Source: an uncultured Clostridia bacterium
GTDB taxonomy: Bacteria; Bacillota; Clostridia; Christensenellales; Borkfalkiaceae
Assembly: GCA_934248055.1 (NCBI GenBank)
Contig: CAKQKI010000007.1
Location: forward strand, 39,373 to 103,372
Length of the DNA stretch: 64,000 nucleotides
Direction of reading: 5' to 3'
The position numbers and the translations under genes were made by a program. Below the pieces are notes generated by a model. It had not been told where the DNA came from. It ran no database searches and was given only the letters and a program-made list of their open reading frames with translations. Each line of letters begins with the position of its first letter. The first letter of the stretch is position 1. Of the stretch, positions 10,201 through 17,872 are shown one piece after another.

Positions 10201-13200
10201 TCTTGGTAAGCGCAAATCTTACGGAAGTTGTTTTCGCTCATTCCGACGGCGGCGAAGAACTCACGATAGGAGCGTCCGCTTTCGGTTCCTGTAAAGCGCT
10301 TACTTCTATAACTCTTCCCGCAAGACTTAAATCGTTCAGCAGCGAAATATTTAAAAGTTCTTCTTCGCTCGTAAACGTAAATATAGACGGCGAAAGCGCG
10401 GATTATTCTTCTGTAGACGGCGTTCTTTGCAACGGCGACGGTTCGCAGATTATTTATTTCCCCATCGGAAGAACGGGCGCGTATACTATACCTTCGGGCG
10501 TAAGCGTGATAGGCGAAGAAGCGTTTAAAGACTGTTATTATATAAATTCGGTTACAATCCCGGGTTACGTTACCGAAATCGGTAAAGGGGCGTTCAGCGG
10601 TTGCAGAAATATAATTTCGCTTACTTTCGGCGGAGTTAAGGGCGACGCGGACCTTATTATCGGCGAGCAGGCGTTCTACGGATGCTATAATATTAAAAAA
10701 TTAACTCTTCCCGAAAACCTTACCGAATTAAAGAAGAACTCGTTCGGCAATACTCAGAGCCTTACCGAAGTTACCCTTGATTGCGGAAACGCAGTATTCG
10801 AAAACGCGGCTTTCGGAACGATAGTATCGGCTGCCGACGCTAAAAAAGGCGTTCTTCCCAAATATTACGTAACCACGCTTAACATAGGTAAAGATTTGGG
10901 AATTATCGATATAAACGGCGTATTCGGCGGTACTACGCTTAAAACCGTTACCATCGACGGCGCGAATACGAATTATACCGTTCGCGAAAACGTAATTTAC
11001 GATTACAACGTAACCAAAATAGTTTACTATCCGATGGGCGAAGCGGAAAATTACGTTATTCCTTCAACCGTAGTTGAAATCGGAGCAAACGTATTCGAAA
11101 GCAAGCAATTGAAAAAGATTACGTTGAGCGAAAATATCGCAACGATAGGCGATAACGCTTTCCTTAACTGTAAAAATCTTACCGAAATTACTTTCAAGCC
11201 GAGCGATAAAGAACTCAGCATAGGAAACAACGCCTTTAAAGGCACGGCTATAACTTCGATAACTCTTCCGTCGAGAGTAAAAACGTTGGGAGAGAGCGCG
11301 TTCGCTTCGTGCGATAAACTCGAAACGGCGGTAATTGCCGCGCAAGGCGTTACCGAAATAAAAGCCGAAACTTTCAAAGGCTGTTCCGCGCTTAAAAGCG
11401 TAACTCTTCCCGAAGGTATTACCGTTATAGGAAACGGCGCGTTCGCTTCCTGCGCGGCTCTTACCGAAATCAATATACCCGCAAGCGTAACCACTCTTCA
11501 GAAAGACGGCAGCGGAGCGTTGAGCGTGTTTGCTCTCAGCAATAAACTTGCAACGGTTACCATTGCGGAAGGCAACGTCAATTACGCGTCGTCAGAAGGC
11601 GTTATTTACGAAAAAGACGAGAACGGCGCGCTCGCTACTCTCGTTTACTGTCCGATATCGAACAACGTGAAAGACGGAAAGTTTACCGTTCCCGCAGCCG
11701 TAAAGCGCATTGAAACGGGCGCGTTCGCTTCGAACGCCGTTGTAACGGAAATCAAATTCGGCGGCGGCGGAGAAAATCTGATTTTCGGAAAGAACGTGTT
11801 TGACGGTTGCGCGAAATTAAGCAGAATGGTTCTCCCGTCCGGGTTAACCGAAATAAGCGAATCTCTTTTTGAAAATTGCTCTTCGCTCGAATACGTTTAC
11901 GTTCCTAACACCGTTAACTCTATAAAAAAAGGCGCGTTCCATACCTGCGTTAAACTTTCGACCGTAGAATTCGAAGATAACGGCGTAAAAGATCTCGTGA
12001 TAGAAGACGGTGAGCAAAAGGGTATGGATATAAAAGGAGCGTTTTCGGGTTGCGAGGCATTAAATTCGATTTCTTTGCCTGCAAGAACGGTTAAAATAGG
12101 CGCTTACGCGTTCACTGTGTCGAACATGAATACAGGAACGAGTAGAACAAAAAAATCGGGGCTTACTTCTATAGTTATTCCCGCAAACGTTAAAACCATA
12201 GGAAATTACGCATTCTATTGCGTAGGAACAAAAGTTAAACCCTGCGTTTCGTTGACGTTTGACGATATAAACAACAGCAAACTCGAAACAATCGGCAAAA
12301 ACGCTTTTACCGCTTTAGTCGCTTACGGATTTGCGGGTACTTCCGTAACGTTGCCGTCAAGCGTTACGAGTATAGGCGAAAGCGCGTTCAGCGGTTGCGC
12401 AAAAATTAAAACTTTCAATATTAACGATATTAAGAATTCGCGCCTTGAAACGATAGGAAAAGCGGCGTTCAGCGGTTGTTCGGCGTTAACGGAGTTTATC
12501 GTTCCGGCGCAGGTAAAAACGATAGGCGCCAAGGCGTTTTCAAAAGCCGCCAAACTTACGAGCGTTACGTTCGAAGAAGGTTCCGCGCTTTCTTCCGTTT
12601 CGGAAATGGCTTTCCAGATGACAGGATTAACGGAATTTACGTTCCCCGCCACCGAAGAAAGCATTATTCTCGGAAAAAACCTTTTCGACGGCTGCAAAAA
12701 CCTTACCACGGTACACATTTCAAAATCCGTTACCAACGTTGCGGACGCTCTCGATAACTGCGCTTCCATAACGACGATAGCGGTAAATGCGGCTAACCCC
12801 AACGTTAAGGTAGAAAACTCGATACTTTTCAGTATCAACAGTAAAGACGTTTACTATTTACTCGGCATAGGCGAAGACGGGGTTCTTAACATTCCCGAAG
12901 GCGTTGAAACCATCGACTCTTACTCGCTCAGCGGAAAACTCGCTCTGAAAGAAGTTCATATTCCTTCGAGCGTAAGAACGATCGGCGATTACGCGTTCAG
13001 CGGAAGCGCGAATATCGGCAAAATCACCTTTGCCGAAAACAGCGAATTGCAAAGCGTTGGGAAATACGCATTCAAAGGTTGCGGAATTACTTCGATAAAT
13101 CTTCCTTTAAAACTTGCAAAAATAGGCGATTACGCTTTCAATGACTGCGCGAAACTCACTTCGGTCGATATGAAAGACGGAGTAACTACGTTCGGAAAAT

Positions 13201-14738
13201 ATATGTTCAGCGGATGTTCTTCTCTTACTTCTTTCACTTTCCCCGTGGGAGTTACGGAATTACCGGAATATACGTTCGAAGATTGTACTTCTCTTACTTC
13301 GGTTGCGTATCGCGGAATAGTAAGCAAGATAAACGAAGCGTGCTTTAAAGGCTGCACAGCCCTTGAAAGCATTGAAATTCCCGATTCGGTTACCGTTCTC
13401 GGAAACGATAAAATAACGAGTTCGGGGTATATAAACGGAAAAGGAAGCGTATTCGAAGGATGCTCGAAACTCAGTTACGTAAAACTTCCCAAAAACCTTA
13501 CCGCTATCGCGCCTTCTATGTTTAAAGGCTGTTCTTTACTTGAAACTCTCGAAATTCCCGACAGCGTAAAGGCGATAGGAATAAGCGCGTTTGAAAACTG
13601 CTCGAAGATAAATAACCTTGTTATTCCCGAAGGCGTTAAAATCGGTTATATGTCTTCGAACACGTCTAATAACTACGTGTTCAGAAATTGCTCTTCGCTT
13701 GCAAACATAGAATTCAAAGGCGAACTCGGATTTATAGGCAAAGAGTGCTTTGCGGGCTGTACTTCTCTTAAAACGATGAACGTTCAGGGTAAAGGCGGTC
13801 TTATAGTCAGGGGCGTAACGGGCTTCGGTCACAAAGCGTTCAAAGGTTCGGGATTAGAAACGGTAAATTTACCCGAAACGCTTAAATCGATTTATATCGG
13901 GTCGTTTGCAGATTGCGTTTCGCTTAAAAGCATAACGATACCCGCGAACGTAACGAGCATAGGCGGCGGCGTGTTTACGGGTTGCACAAACCTTAGCCGG
14001 ATAGCGATAGACGAAAGAAACGTTGTATACAGGAGTGACGAGCAAAATATTATTTTCAGTATTTTGGGCGAAATCGTTTATTGCCCGACTTCGATAACGG
14101 GAGAAGTGGTTCTTAAAGAAGGCGAAACTCTCGGAAGAAGCGCGTTTGAAAACTGCGCGGGAATAACCAAAGTAACTTTACCCGCAGGAGTAACCGAAAT
14201 ACCCGATAAAGCGTTCAACGGCTGTACCGCGCTTACCGAAATAAACGTTCCCGACGGCGTTACCTATATAGGCGACTTTGCGTTCAAAGACTGCGTTTCG
14301 CTTAAAAAGATAAATATTCCCGAAGGAATGAGTTATTTAGGCGACTCTGCGTTCGCAGGCTGCACTTCGCTTACCGAAGTAGTTATTCCGGATATTAAAA
14401 GCATCGGAATGCAGACGTTCAGCGGCTGTACCGCGCTCACTGCGGCAACCGTAAAATGCAAGAGCGTTATGAGCGGTATGTTTAACGGATGCGCAAGTCT
14501 TAAAACGGTAATTCTTTCGGAAGGAGTAACTTCGATAGAGGGAACGGCGTTTAAGGATTGCGTCGCTCTTACGGAAATAACTCTTCCTTCAAGCGTTACG
14601 AAAGTAAGCGCCGGTGCGTTCAACGGTTGCACGATAACGGTAACCGTACCGTATAAGAGTGCGTCGGATATTCCCGAAGGGCTTTTACCGTTAACGACCG
14701 CCGCGGGCGTAACCGTGGTTTATAAGCCCGCCGTATAA
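7287..14738 (+). CDS. Giant BspA-like leucine-rich-repeat surface lipoprotein (2483 aa)
   Basis: An exported protein with an N-terminal signal peptide and probable lipid-anchored cysteine at residue 26 (AFSC). InlB-type repeats lie near residues 115-180, 190-255 and 660-815; motifs include GFVFVGWYSDEGF, GYSFGGWF and NFLGWFS. Between them are beta-sandwich, fibronectin-III-like segments (about 260-660). From about residue 830 to 2460 it is an almost unbroken array of BspA-type LRR_5 repeats (IPDTVKIIE..AFxxCSSLxxVNI, LPxxLxxIGxxAFxxCxxLT). A few islands break the array, each with a D/NGVLxxxxxxxLxYxP motif. BspA-like proteins bind matrix proteins or other cells in known cases; the ligand here is unknown. 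No LPXTG or SLH anchor is seen. The start has GGAGG in a good position. It is the first gene after the strong promoter at 7071. Confidence 0.92.
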   Translation: MKSRKLLVYLLTAIMVVASSLFAFSCKKEDGFKSHGEEDVYYAEAGESEYTLELKKGVITLNADVTKTGTYSFDGTLFTYKFDGETLTADYKVNTITLSENGVNRIYYRRSVNYSVTYYVNGDTFKTQSVVNGKKAVKPENPVKEGFVFVGWYSDEGFKSLYNFNTMVTGDKSVYARFTEATADNREYTVTFYDGNVETERKKTQGGKLFGVENPVTEGKSFLGWYLSDYQDKNKLTRKYSEDYVFDSDADLYSVYKEDVDVAVSVTSDKIEWTKTGVSSYSVSLTMPDGSTKLLGTTGATYHNYDFKSAAAGDYVVTVTAGGKEYKAYYKNKALARVCDFKVVGNAITFAPVSGAERYYITVKCGNANHAHTKKDIGTDTSFDFSDCVMTEKGIEFIVEASASGYATSVSDPYTLIRNLGPVIVAADAETDVISWNAVENAVNYVITVTAGGEPEIYNAGIATEFSLKKYAAGEITVNVKATAKGYNSSFSEIKYVKAHLSTPENVKINGKTLSFDGVVGATGYVVKIGNAEKTADASITDRVTVSLENELSAAGVYAVSVKAKGATADKDSAYSEEIKVISGATVETAAAVYEKGKVEWTSVADAVKYVVKLNGETVQTIEDGSFSAPVTFKRSGENAIEVFYVTEGGSETALANVKVIVYEISFNAEGGNDVDPVYKAAYDDVVYPVTAKKGYSFGGWFNAPGGLSGTGSEYVNGAFCDKADVTLYAYWTAKTYKIKLHYGEAGDDEEAVVTYNREYSLPTEKNSPDATKNFLGWFSLSDGAGTRYTDELGDSLAAWDYDEDGRDFYAAWVVAFTFNEIDNGNAYSVSKATTADYFSVLTIPVSYNDKFVTTVEGSAFRGCSLLKTVNIPDTVKIIEIGTAFLSCSSLENVNIYETEEREKGAFSSVGGVLLYDNEYNGKELKYFPQARRGEYEIPDGVETIPVAAFKTSKISKVTIPASVTTIDANAFLVSANLTEVVFAHSDGGEELTIGASAFGSCKALTSITLPARLKSFSSEIFKSSSSLVNVNIDGESADYSSVDGVLCNGDGSQIIYFPIGRTGAYTIPSGVSVIGEEAFKDCYYINSVTIPGYVTEIGKGAFSGCRNIISLTFGGVKGDADLIIGEQAFYGCYNIKKLTLPENLTELKKNSFGNTQSLTEVTLDCGNAVFENAAFGTIVSAADAKKGVLPKYYVTTLNIGKDLGIIDINGVFGGTTLKTVTIDGANTNYTVRENVIYDYNVTKIVYYPMGEAENYVIPSTVVEIGANVFESKQLKKITLSENIATIGDNAFLNCKNLTEITFKPSDKELSIGNNAFKGTAITSITLPSRVKTLGESAFASCDKLETAVIAAQGVTEIKAETFKGCSALKSVTLPEGITVIGNGAFASCAALTEINIPASVTTLQKDGSGALSVFALSNKLATVTIAEGNVNYASSEGVIYEKDENGALATLVYCPISNNVKDGKFTVPAAVKRIETGAFASNAVVTEIKFGGGGENLIFGKNVFDGCAKLSRMVLPSGLTEISESLFENCSSLEYVYVPNTVNSIKKGAFHTCVKLSTVEFEDNGVKDLVIEDGEQKGMDIKGAFSGCEALNSISLPARTVKIGAYAFTVSNMNTGTSRTKKSGLTSIVIPANVKTIGNYAFYCVGTKVKPCVSLTFDDINNSKLETIGKNAFTALVAYGFAGTSVTLPSSVTSIGESAFSGCAKIKTFNINDIKNSRLETIGKAAFSGCSALTEFIVPAQVKTIGAKAFSKAAKLTSVTFEEGSALSSVSEMAFQMTGLTEFTFPATEESIILGKNLFDGCKNLTTVHISKSVTNVADALDNCASITTIAVNAANPNVKVENSILFSINSKDVYYLLGIGEDGVLNIPEGVETIDSYSLSGKLALKEVHIPSSVRTIGDYAFSGSANIGKITFAENSELQSVGKYAFKGCGITSINLPLKLAKIGDYAFNDCAKLTSVDMKDGVTTFGKYMFSGCSSLTSFTFPVGVTELPEYTFEDCTSLTSVAYRGIVSKINEACFKGCTALESIEIPDSVTVLGNDKITSSGYINGKGSVFEGCSKLSYVKLPKNLTAIAPSMFKGCSLLETLEIPDSVKAIGISAFENCSKINNLVIPEGVKIGYMSSNTSNNYVFRNCSSLANIEFKGELGFIGKECFAGCTSLKTMNVQGKGGLIVRGVTGFGHKAFKGSGLETVNLPETLKSIYIGSFADCVSLKSITIPANVTSIGGGVFTGCTNLSRIAIDERNVVYRSDEQNIIFSILGEIVYCPTSITGEVVLKEGETLGRSAFENCAGITKVTLPAGVTEIPDKAFNGCTALTEINVPDGVTYIGDFAFKDCVSLKKINIPEGMSYLGDSAFAGCTSLTEVVIPDIKSIGMQTFSGCTALTAATVKCKSVMSGMFNGCASLKTVILSEGVTSIEGTAFKDCVALTEITLPSSVTKVSAGAFNGCTITVTVPYKSASDIPEGLLPLTTAAGVTVVYKPAV

Positions 14739-14835
14739 TTTTAAAATTATAAGCAGAATCATTAAAAATAAGTCCCGTTTCGCCCGTTTTGAGCGAAGCG
14801 GGCGCTTGCGTTAAAAAATACAAGGAGAAAACGCA

Positions 14836-15873
14836 ATGGACGTAAAAAATTTATTAAAAAAATACTATTTTAAACTAACGGCGGAAGGAATAATAAAGTC
14901 GGTTGTTTTCGGCGCGATTTTCGGTTTTATCGCCCTTGTGGGTTACGAGTTTTACGTATGGCTTAACGGTCTTAAAGCGGTATGGCTCGGTTTAGTGTTT
15001 TTTGCGGTTTTCACCGCGGCGTTCGGCGTTCTTTCGTATTTTAAAAAATTCCGCCCCACAATGCGTGCGGTTGCGGACAGAATAGATAAACTCGGTCTTG
15101 AAGAAAGAATTCTGACCATGACGGAGTTTAAAGACGAAACGTCGGAAATTTACGCTATTCAGCGCGCCGACGCGCTGAACGCGCTCGCCGCAAACGGCAT
15201 AACGGAAAAACTCATTAAAATAGTTCTTTCCGCTCCGCTTATTATCGCTCTTTCGCTCTCCGCCGCTTTCGGAATAGGAATGACTACCGTTTCCGCGCTT
15301 TCCGCAAACGGAGTGATAAGCGACGGTTCGCACGTTATAGAAGACGTTAAACCCAAGCCGCAATACGAAATTTATTATGAAGTGGCGAAAGGCGAAGGAT
15401 ATATCGACGGCGAAATTTTTCAGGTTGTAGAACAGGGGCAGAACGCTTCGGCGGTTTTAGCCGTTGCGGAAGACGGTTACGCTTTTTCGCAATGGTCTGA
15501 TAACGTCAGAGATCCTTATCGGCTCGACGCCGACGTGCGCGCTGGCGCTACCTATTACGCGATATTTCTGCCCGTTTCGGAAACGGGTATGGTGGTCGAA
15601 GACGGCGAAGACGGCGACTTTCCCGCCGAGTTGCCCGCCGATTTCAAGCAGGGCAATAACGGAAAAAAAGACCCCGAAGACGGCGATCCGGGAATGAATG
15701 CGGGCGGAAAATACGAAGAAGCAAATCAGGTTTTCGACGGCGAAACGTATTACGGCGGTCAGGTTTATCGCAACGCTTACGAAGAAGTTATAGAAAGGCT
15801 TGCAAAAGAACAGGGCTGGACGGAAGAAGAAAAGAAGATGATAAACGATTACTTTAAAACGATAGCGAAATGA
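14836..15873 (+). CDS. Membrane protein with DUF4175-like start and InlB-type beta domain
   Basis: A 345-residue protein. Two hydrophobic segments near residues 20-68 and a third near 135-157 enclose a charged region. The stretch ADRIDKLGLEERILTM recalls DUF4175-like proteins found beside Bat/VWA genes, but the match is weak. Residues about 180-245 form a small external beta module (GYAFSQWSDN..DPYRLDADVRAGATYYAIF) like the divergent InlB B-repeat. The tail is acidic and Gly-rich (PEDGDPGMNAGGKYEE), then a helical end. It lies 97 bases after the giant LRR gene and 46 bases before the BatA-like gene, so it is probably part of the VWA complex. AAGGAG precedes the start. Function not known. Confidence 0.7.
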   Translation: MDVKNLLKKYYFKLTAEGIIKSVVFGAIFGFIALVGYEFYVWLNGLKAVWLGLVFFAVFTAAFGVLSYFKKFRPTMRAVADRIDKLGLEERILTMTEFKDETSEIYAIQRADALNALAANGITEKLIKIVLSAPLIIALSLSAAFGIGMTTVSALSANGVISDGSHVIEDVKPKPQYEIYYEVAKGEGYIDGEIFQVVEQGQNASAVLAVAEDGYAFSQWSDNVRDPYRLDADVRAGATYYAIFLPVSETGMVVEDGEDGDFPAELPADFKQGNNGKKDPEDGDPGMNAGGKYEEANQVFDGETYYGGQVYRNAYEEVIERLAKEQGWTEEEKKMINDYFKTIAK

Positions 15874-15919
15874 TTTTTCGTTTCGCGTCGCTTTCAGAAC
15901 TAATGCAGGTAGTTAAACT

Positions 15920-17860
15920 ATGAAATTGTTGGCACCATTAGGACTTTTAGGTCTTATAGGCGTAATAATACTTATCGTTATTTACCTTATAAAACCTAAT
16001 TTCCAGCAGAAACACGTTTCCAGCACGTATATATGGAAACAAAGTCTTAAATATAAAAAACAACGCGTTCCGGTCAGCAATTTAAGGAACTTTTTACTCA
16101 TACTCTGTCAGATTCTAATAATTTCGCTTTGTTCTTTTCTTATTTCAAGACCCAACTCGGTTTTAAAAAAGCAAACGGACGACAGAGAGATTATCGCTAT
16201 AATAGATTCGTCCGCGAGCATGCGTACTCAGACGGACGATTTTTCGCGTTTTGAAAGAGCGGCGGACAAGGCGATTAAACTGTCGTCGGAAGTGTTTTCG
16301 CAAAACGGAGTGGTTTCAGTTATGATTGCCGACGAAAAGCCGTATTATCTTTTCGAGCGCGCGCGCAGGGAGAGCGAGCAGAAAATAGCCGAAAAAGTAA
16401 AATCGCTCGTTGCGAACGATTCGTGTTCGTACGGCTCGTCCGACATTGACGGCGCAATCGCGCTTTGCGAAGACGTGCTGAGTGAAAATCCCGAAGCGAA
16501 AATTTATCTTTTTACGGATAGCGATTACGCTTACGTTCCGTCTGCCGTGACGGTTGAAAACGTGCAGGACGAAAGCGAATGGAACGCGGCTATACTCGAC
16601 GCTTACGCCGAAATCGAAGATAACTATTATACGTTTTACGTCGAAGCGGCGTCTTACGGCAGAAGCACGGATATAGAACTCGAAATAGTAGTGAGCGGAG
16701 CGAACGCTTCGGATAAAAACGACGCGGGCATAGTTTTTTCGTATTCGACGGACGTGTCCTGTCCCGACGGCATAGCGCAGAAAATCGTTTTCCGCAACGG
16801 AACGGGTAATTATGAAGATACTTCTGAAGAAAACGAAACGATATTCGCAATAGACGCGCTTTATTCTTATCAGCGCGTGAGCGTGATTATAAAAAATCAG
16901 GATTCTTTTTCTTCAGACAACGCGTTTTTTATTTACGGCGGACAGAAAGAGCCGATTAAAGTGCAGTATTACAGCGAAAAACCGAACACATTCGTTCCGT
17001 CTGCGTTTTATGCCGTAAAATCGGCTTTTAAAAACACGCGCGATATCGTTCTCGACGAAGTTAAAAAAGGAGATTTGCCGCTTACGGAAGGTTACGATTT
17101 ATATATTTTCGAGCATACTATGCCCGAAAAACTTCCTGCGGACGGCGCGGTGTTTCTTATCAATCCCGCAACAGCCCCCGCGGGCAGCGGTCTTACGCTG
17201 GGAGAAGACAAGGATCTTCATCGGCAGGACTCTCTTTTTTCGGAATCCGAAAGCAACTACGTAAAAGGCATAACGACGGAAGCGATAACGATAACCAAGT
17301 ACAGAAAAATAATTTCTCACGACCCCGGGTACGAAGAAATCATGAGCGTGAACGGCGAGCCCGTGTATCTCGTTAAAAACGAAGGCGATCTTAAAATAGC
17401 CGTTTTGTCGTTCAGCCTGCATTATTCTAATATTACGGTTATTCCCGAATGGATGCTGCTCGTAAAAAACCTTGTAAACGAATTTTTACCCGCGATAGTA
17501 AACGGCAACGCGTTCGAAGTCAACGAAAAAGTTACCGTAAACACCCGCGGAGAAAGCATGCTCGTTTCGGGCAACGCCGAACTCGAACTCGAAGAATTCC
17601 CCGCAACGCTTACGCTTAATTTACCGGGAACTTACGATTTGTCTCAGACCACTTATTTCGGAAAACTCATTTCGGAAAGCATTTACGTGAGAATTCCCGC
17701 AAGCGAAAGCAATATCCGCGCCGCGCGCGACGGAATCGCCGAGCCTTACCGCGTGGATATAAATAAAGACTTTTATAAAGATTTACTCGTTTATTTCGCG
17801 CTTGCGCTTGTCATAATAGAATTTTTCGAATGGTTTCTTAAATCGCGCGAGGGAGCGTAA
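15920..17860 (+). CDS. BatA-like membrane protein with von Willebrand factor A domain
   Basis: A 646-residue protein. The N-terminus (LGLLGLIGVIILIVIYLIKP, then a second membrane helix around residues 55-77) matches the BatA N-terminal domain. A VWA domain starts at residue 92 with the metal-site motif DSSAS at 96-100. A long extracytoplasmic beta-rich region follows, and a C-terminal membrane helix (VYFALALVIIEFFEWFL) ends the protein. BatA-type proteins act with MoxR ATPases and DUF58 proteins; both are encoded downstream (28595, 29654). Only 12 bases separate it from the next VWA gene. Its own Shine-Dalgarno is weak (GCAGGTAG), suggesting coupling to upstream translation. Client unknown. 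Confidence 0.82.
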   Translation: MKLLAPLGLLGLIGVIILIVIYLIKPNFQQKHVSSTYIWKQSLKYKKQRVPVSNLRNFLLILCQILIISLCSFLISRPNSVLKKQTDDREIIAIIDSSASMRTQTDDFSRFERAADKAIKLSSEVFSQNGVVSVMIADEKPYYLFERARRESEQKIAEKVKSLVANDSCSYGSSDIDGAIALCEDVLSENPEAKIYLFTDSDYAYVPSAVTVENVQDESEWNAAILDAYAEIEDNYYTFYVEAASYGRSTDIELEIVVSGANASDKNDAGIVFSYSTDVSCPDGIAQKIVFRNGTGNYEDTSEENETIFAIDALYSYQRVSVIIKNQDSFSSDNAFFIYGGQKEPIKVQYYSEKPNTFVPSAFYAVKSAFKNTRDIVLDEVKKGDLPLTEGYDLYIFEHTMPEKLPADGAVFLINPATAPAGSGLTLGEDKDLHRQDSLFSESESNYVKGITTEAITITKYRKIISHDPGYEEIMSVNGEPVYLVKNEGDLKIAVLSFSLHYSNITVIPEWMLLVKNLVNEFLPAIVNGNAFEVNEKVTVNTRGESMLVSGNAELELEEFPATLTLNLPGTYDLSQTTYFGKLISESIYVRIPASESNIRAARDGIAEPYRVDINKDFYKDLLVYFALALVIIEFFEWFLKSREGA

Positions 17861-17872
17861 GGAGGGGGTTAT

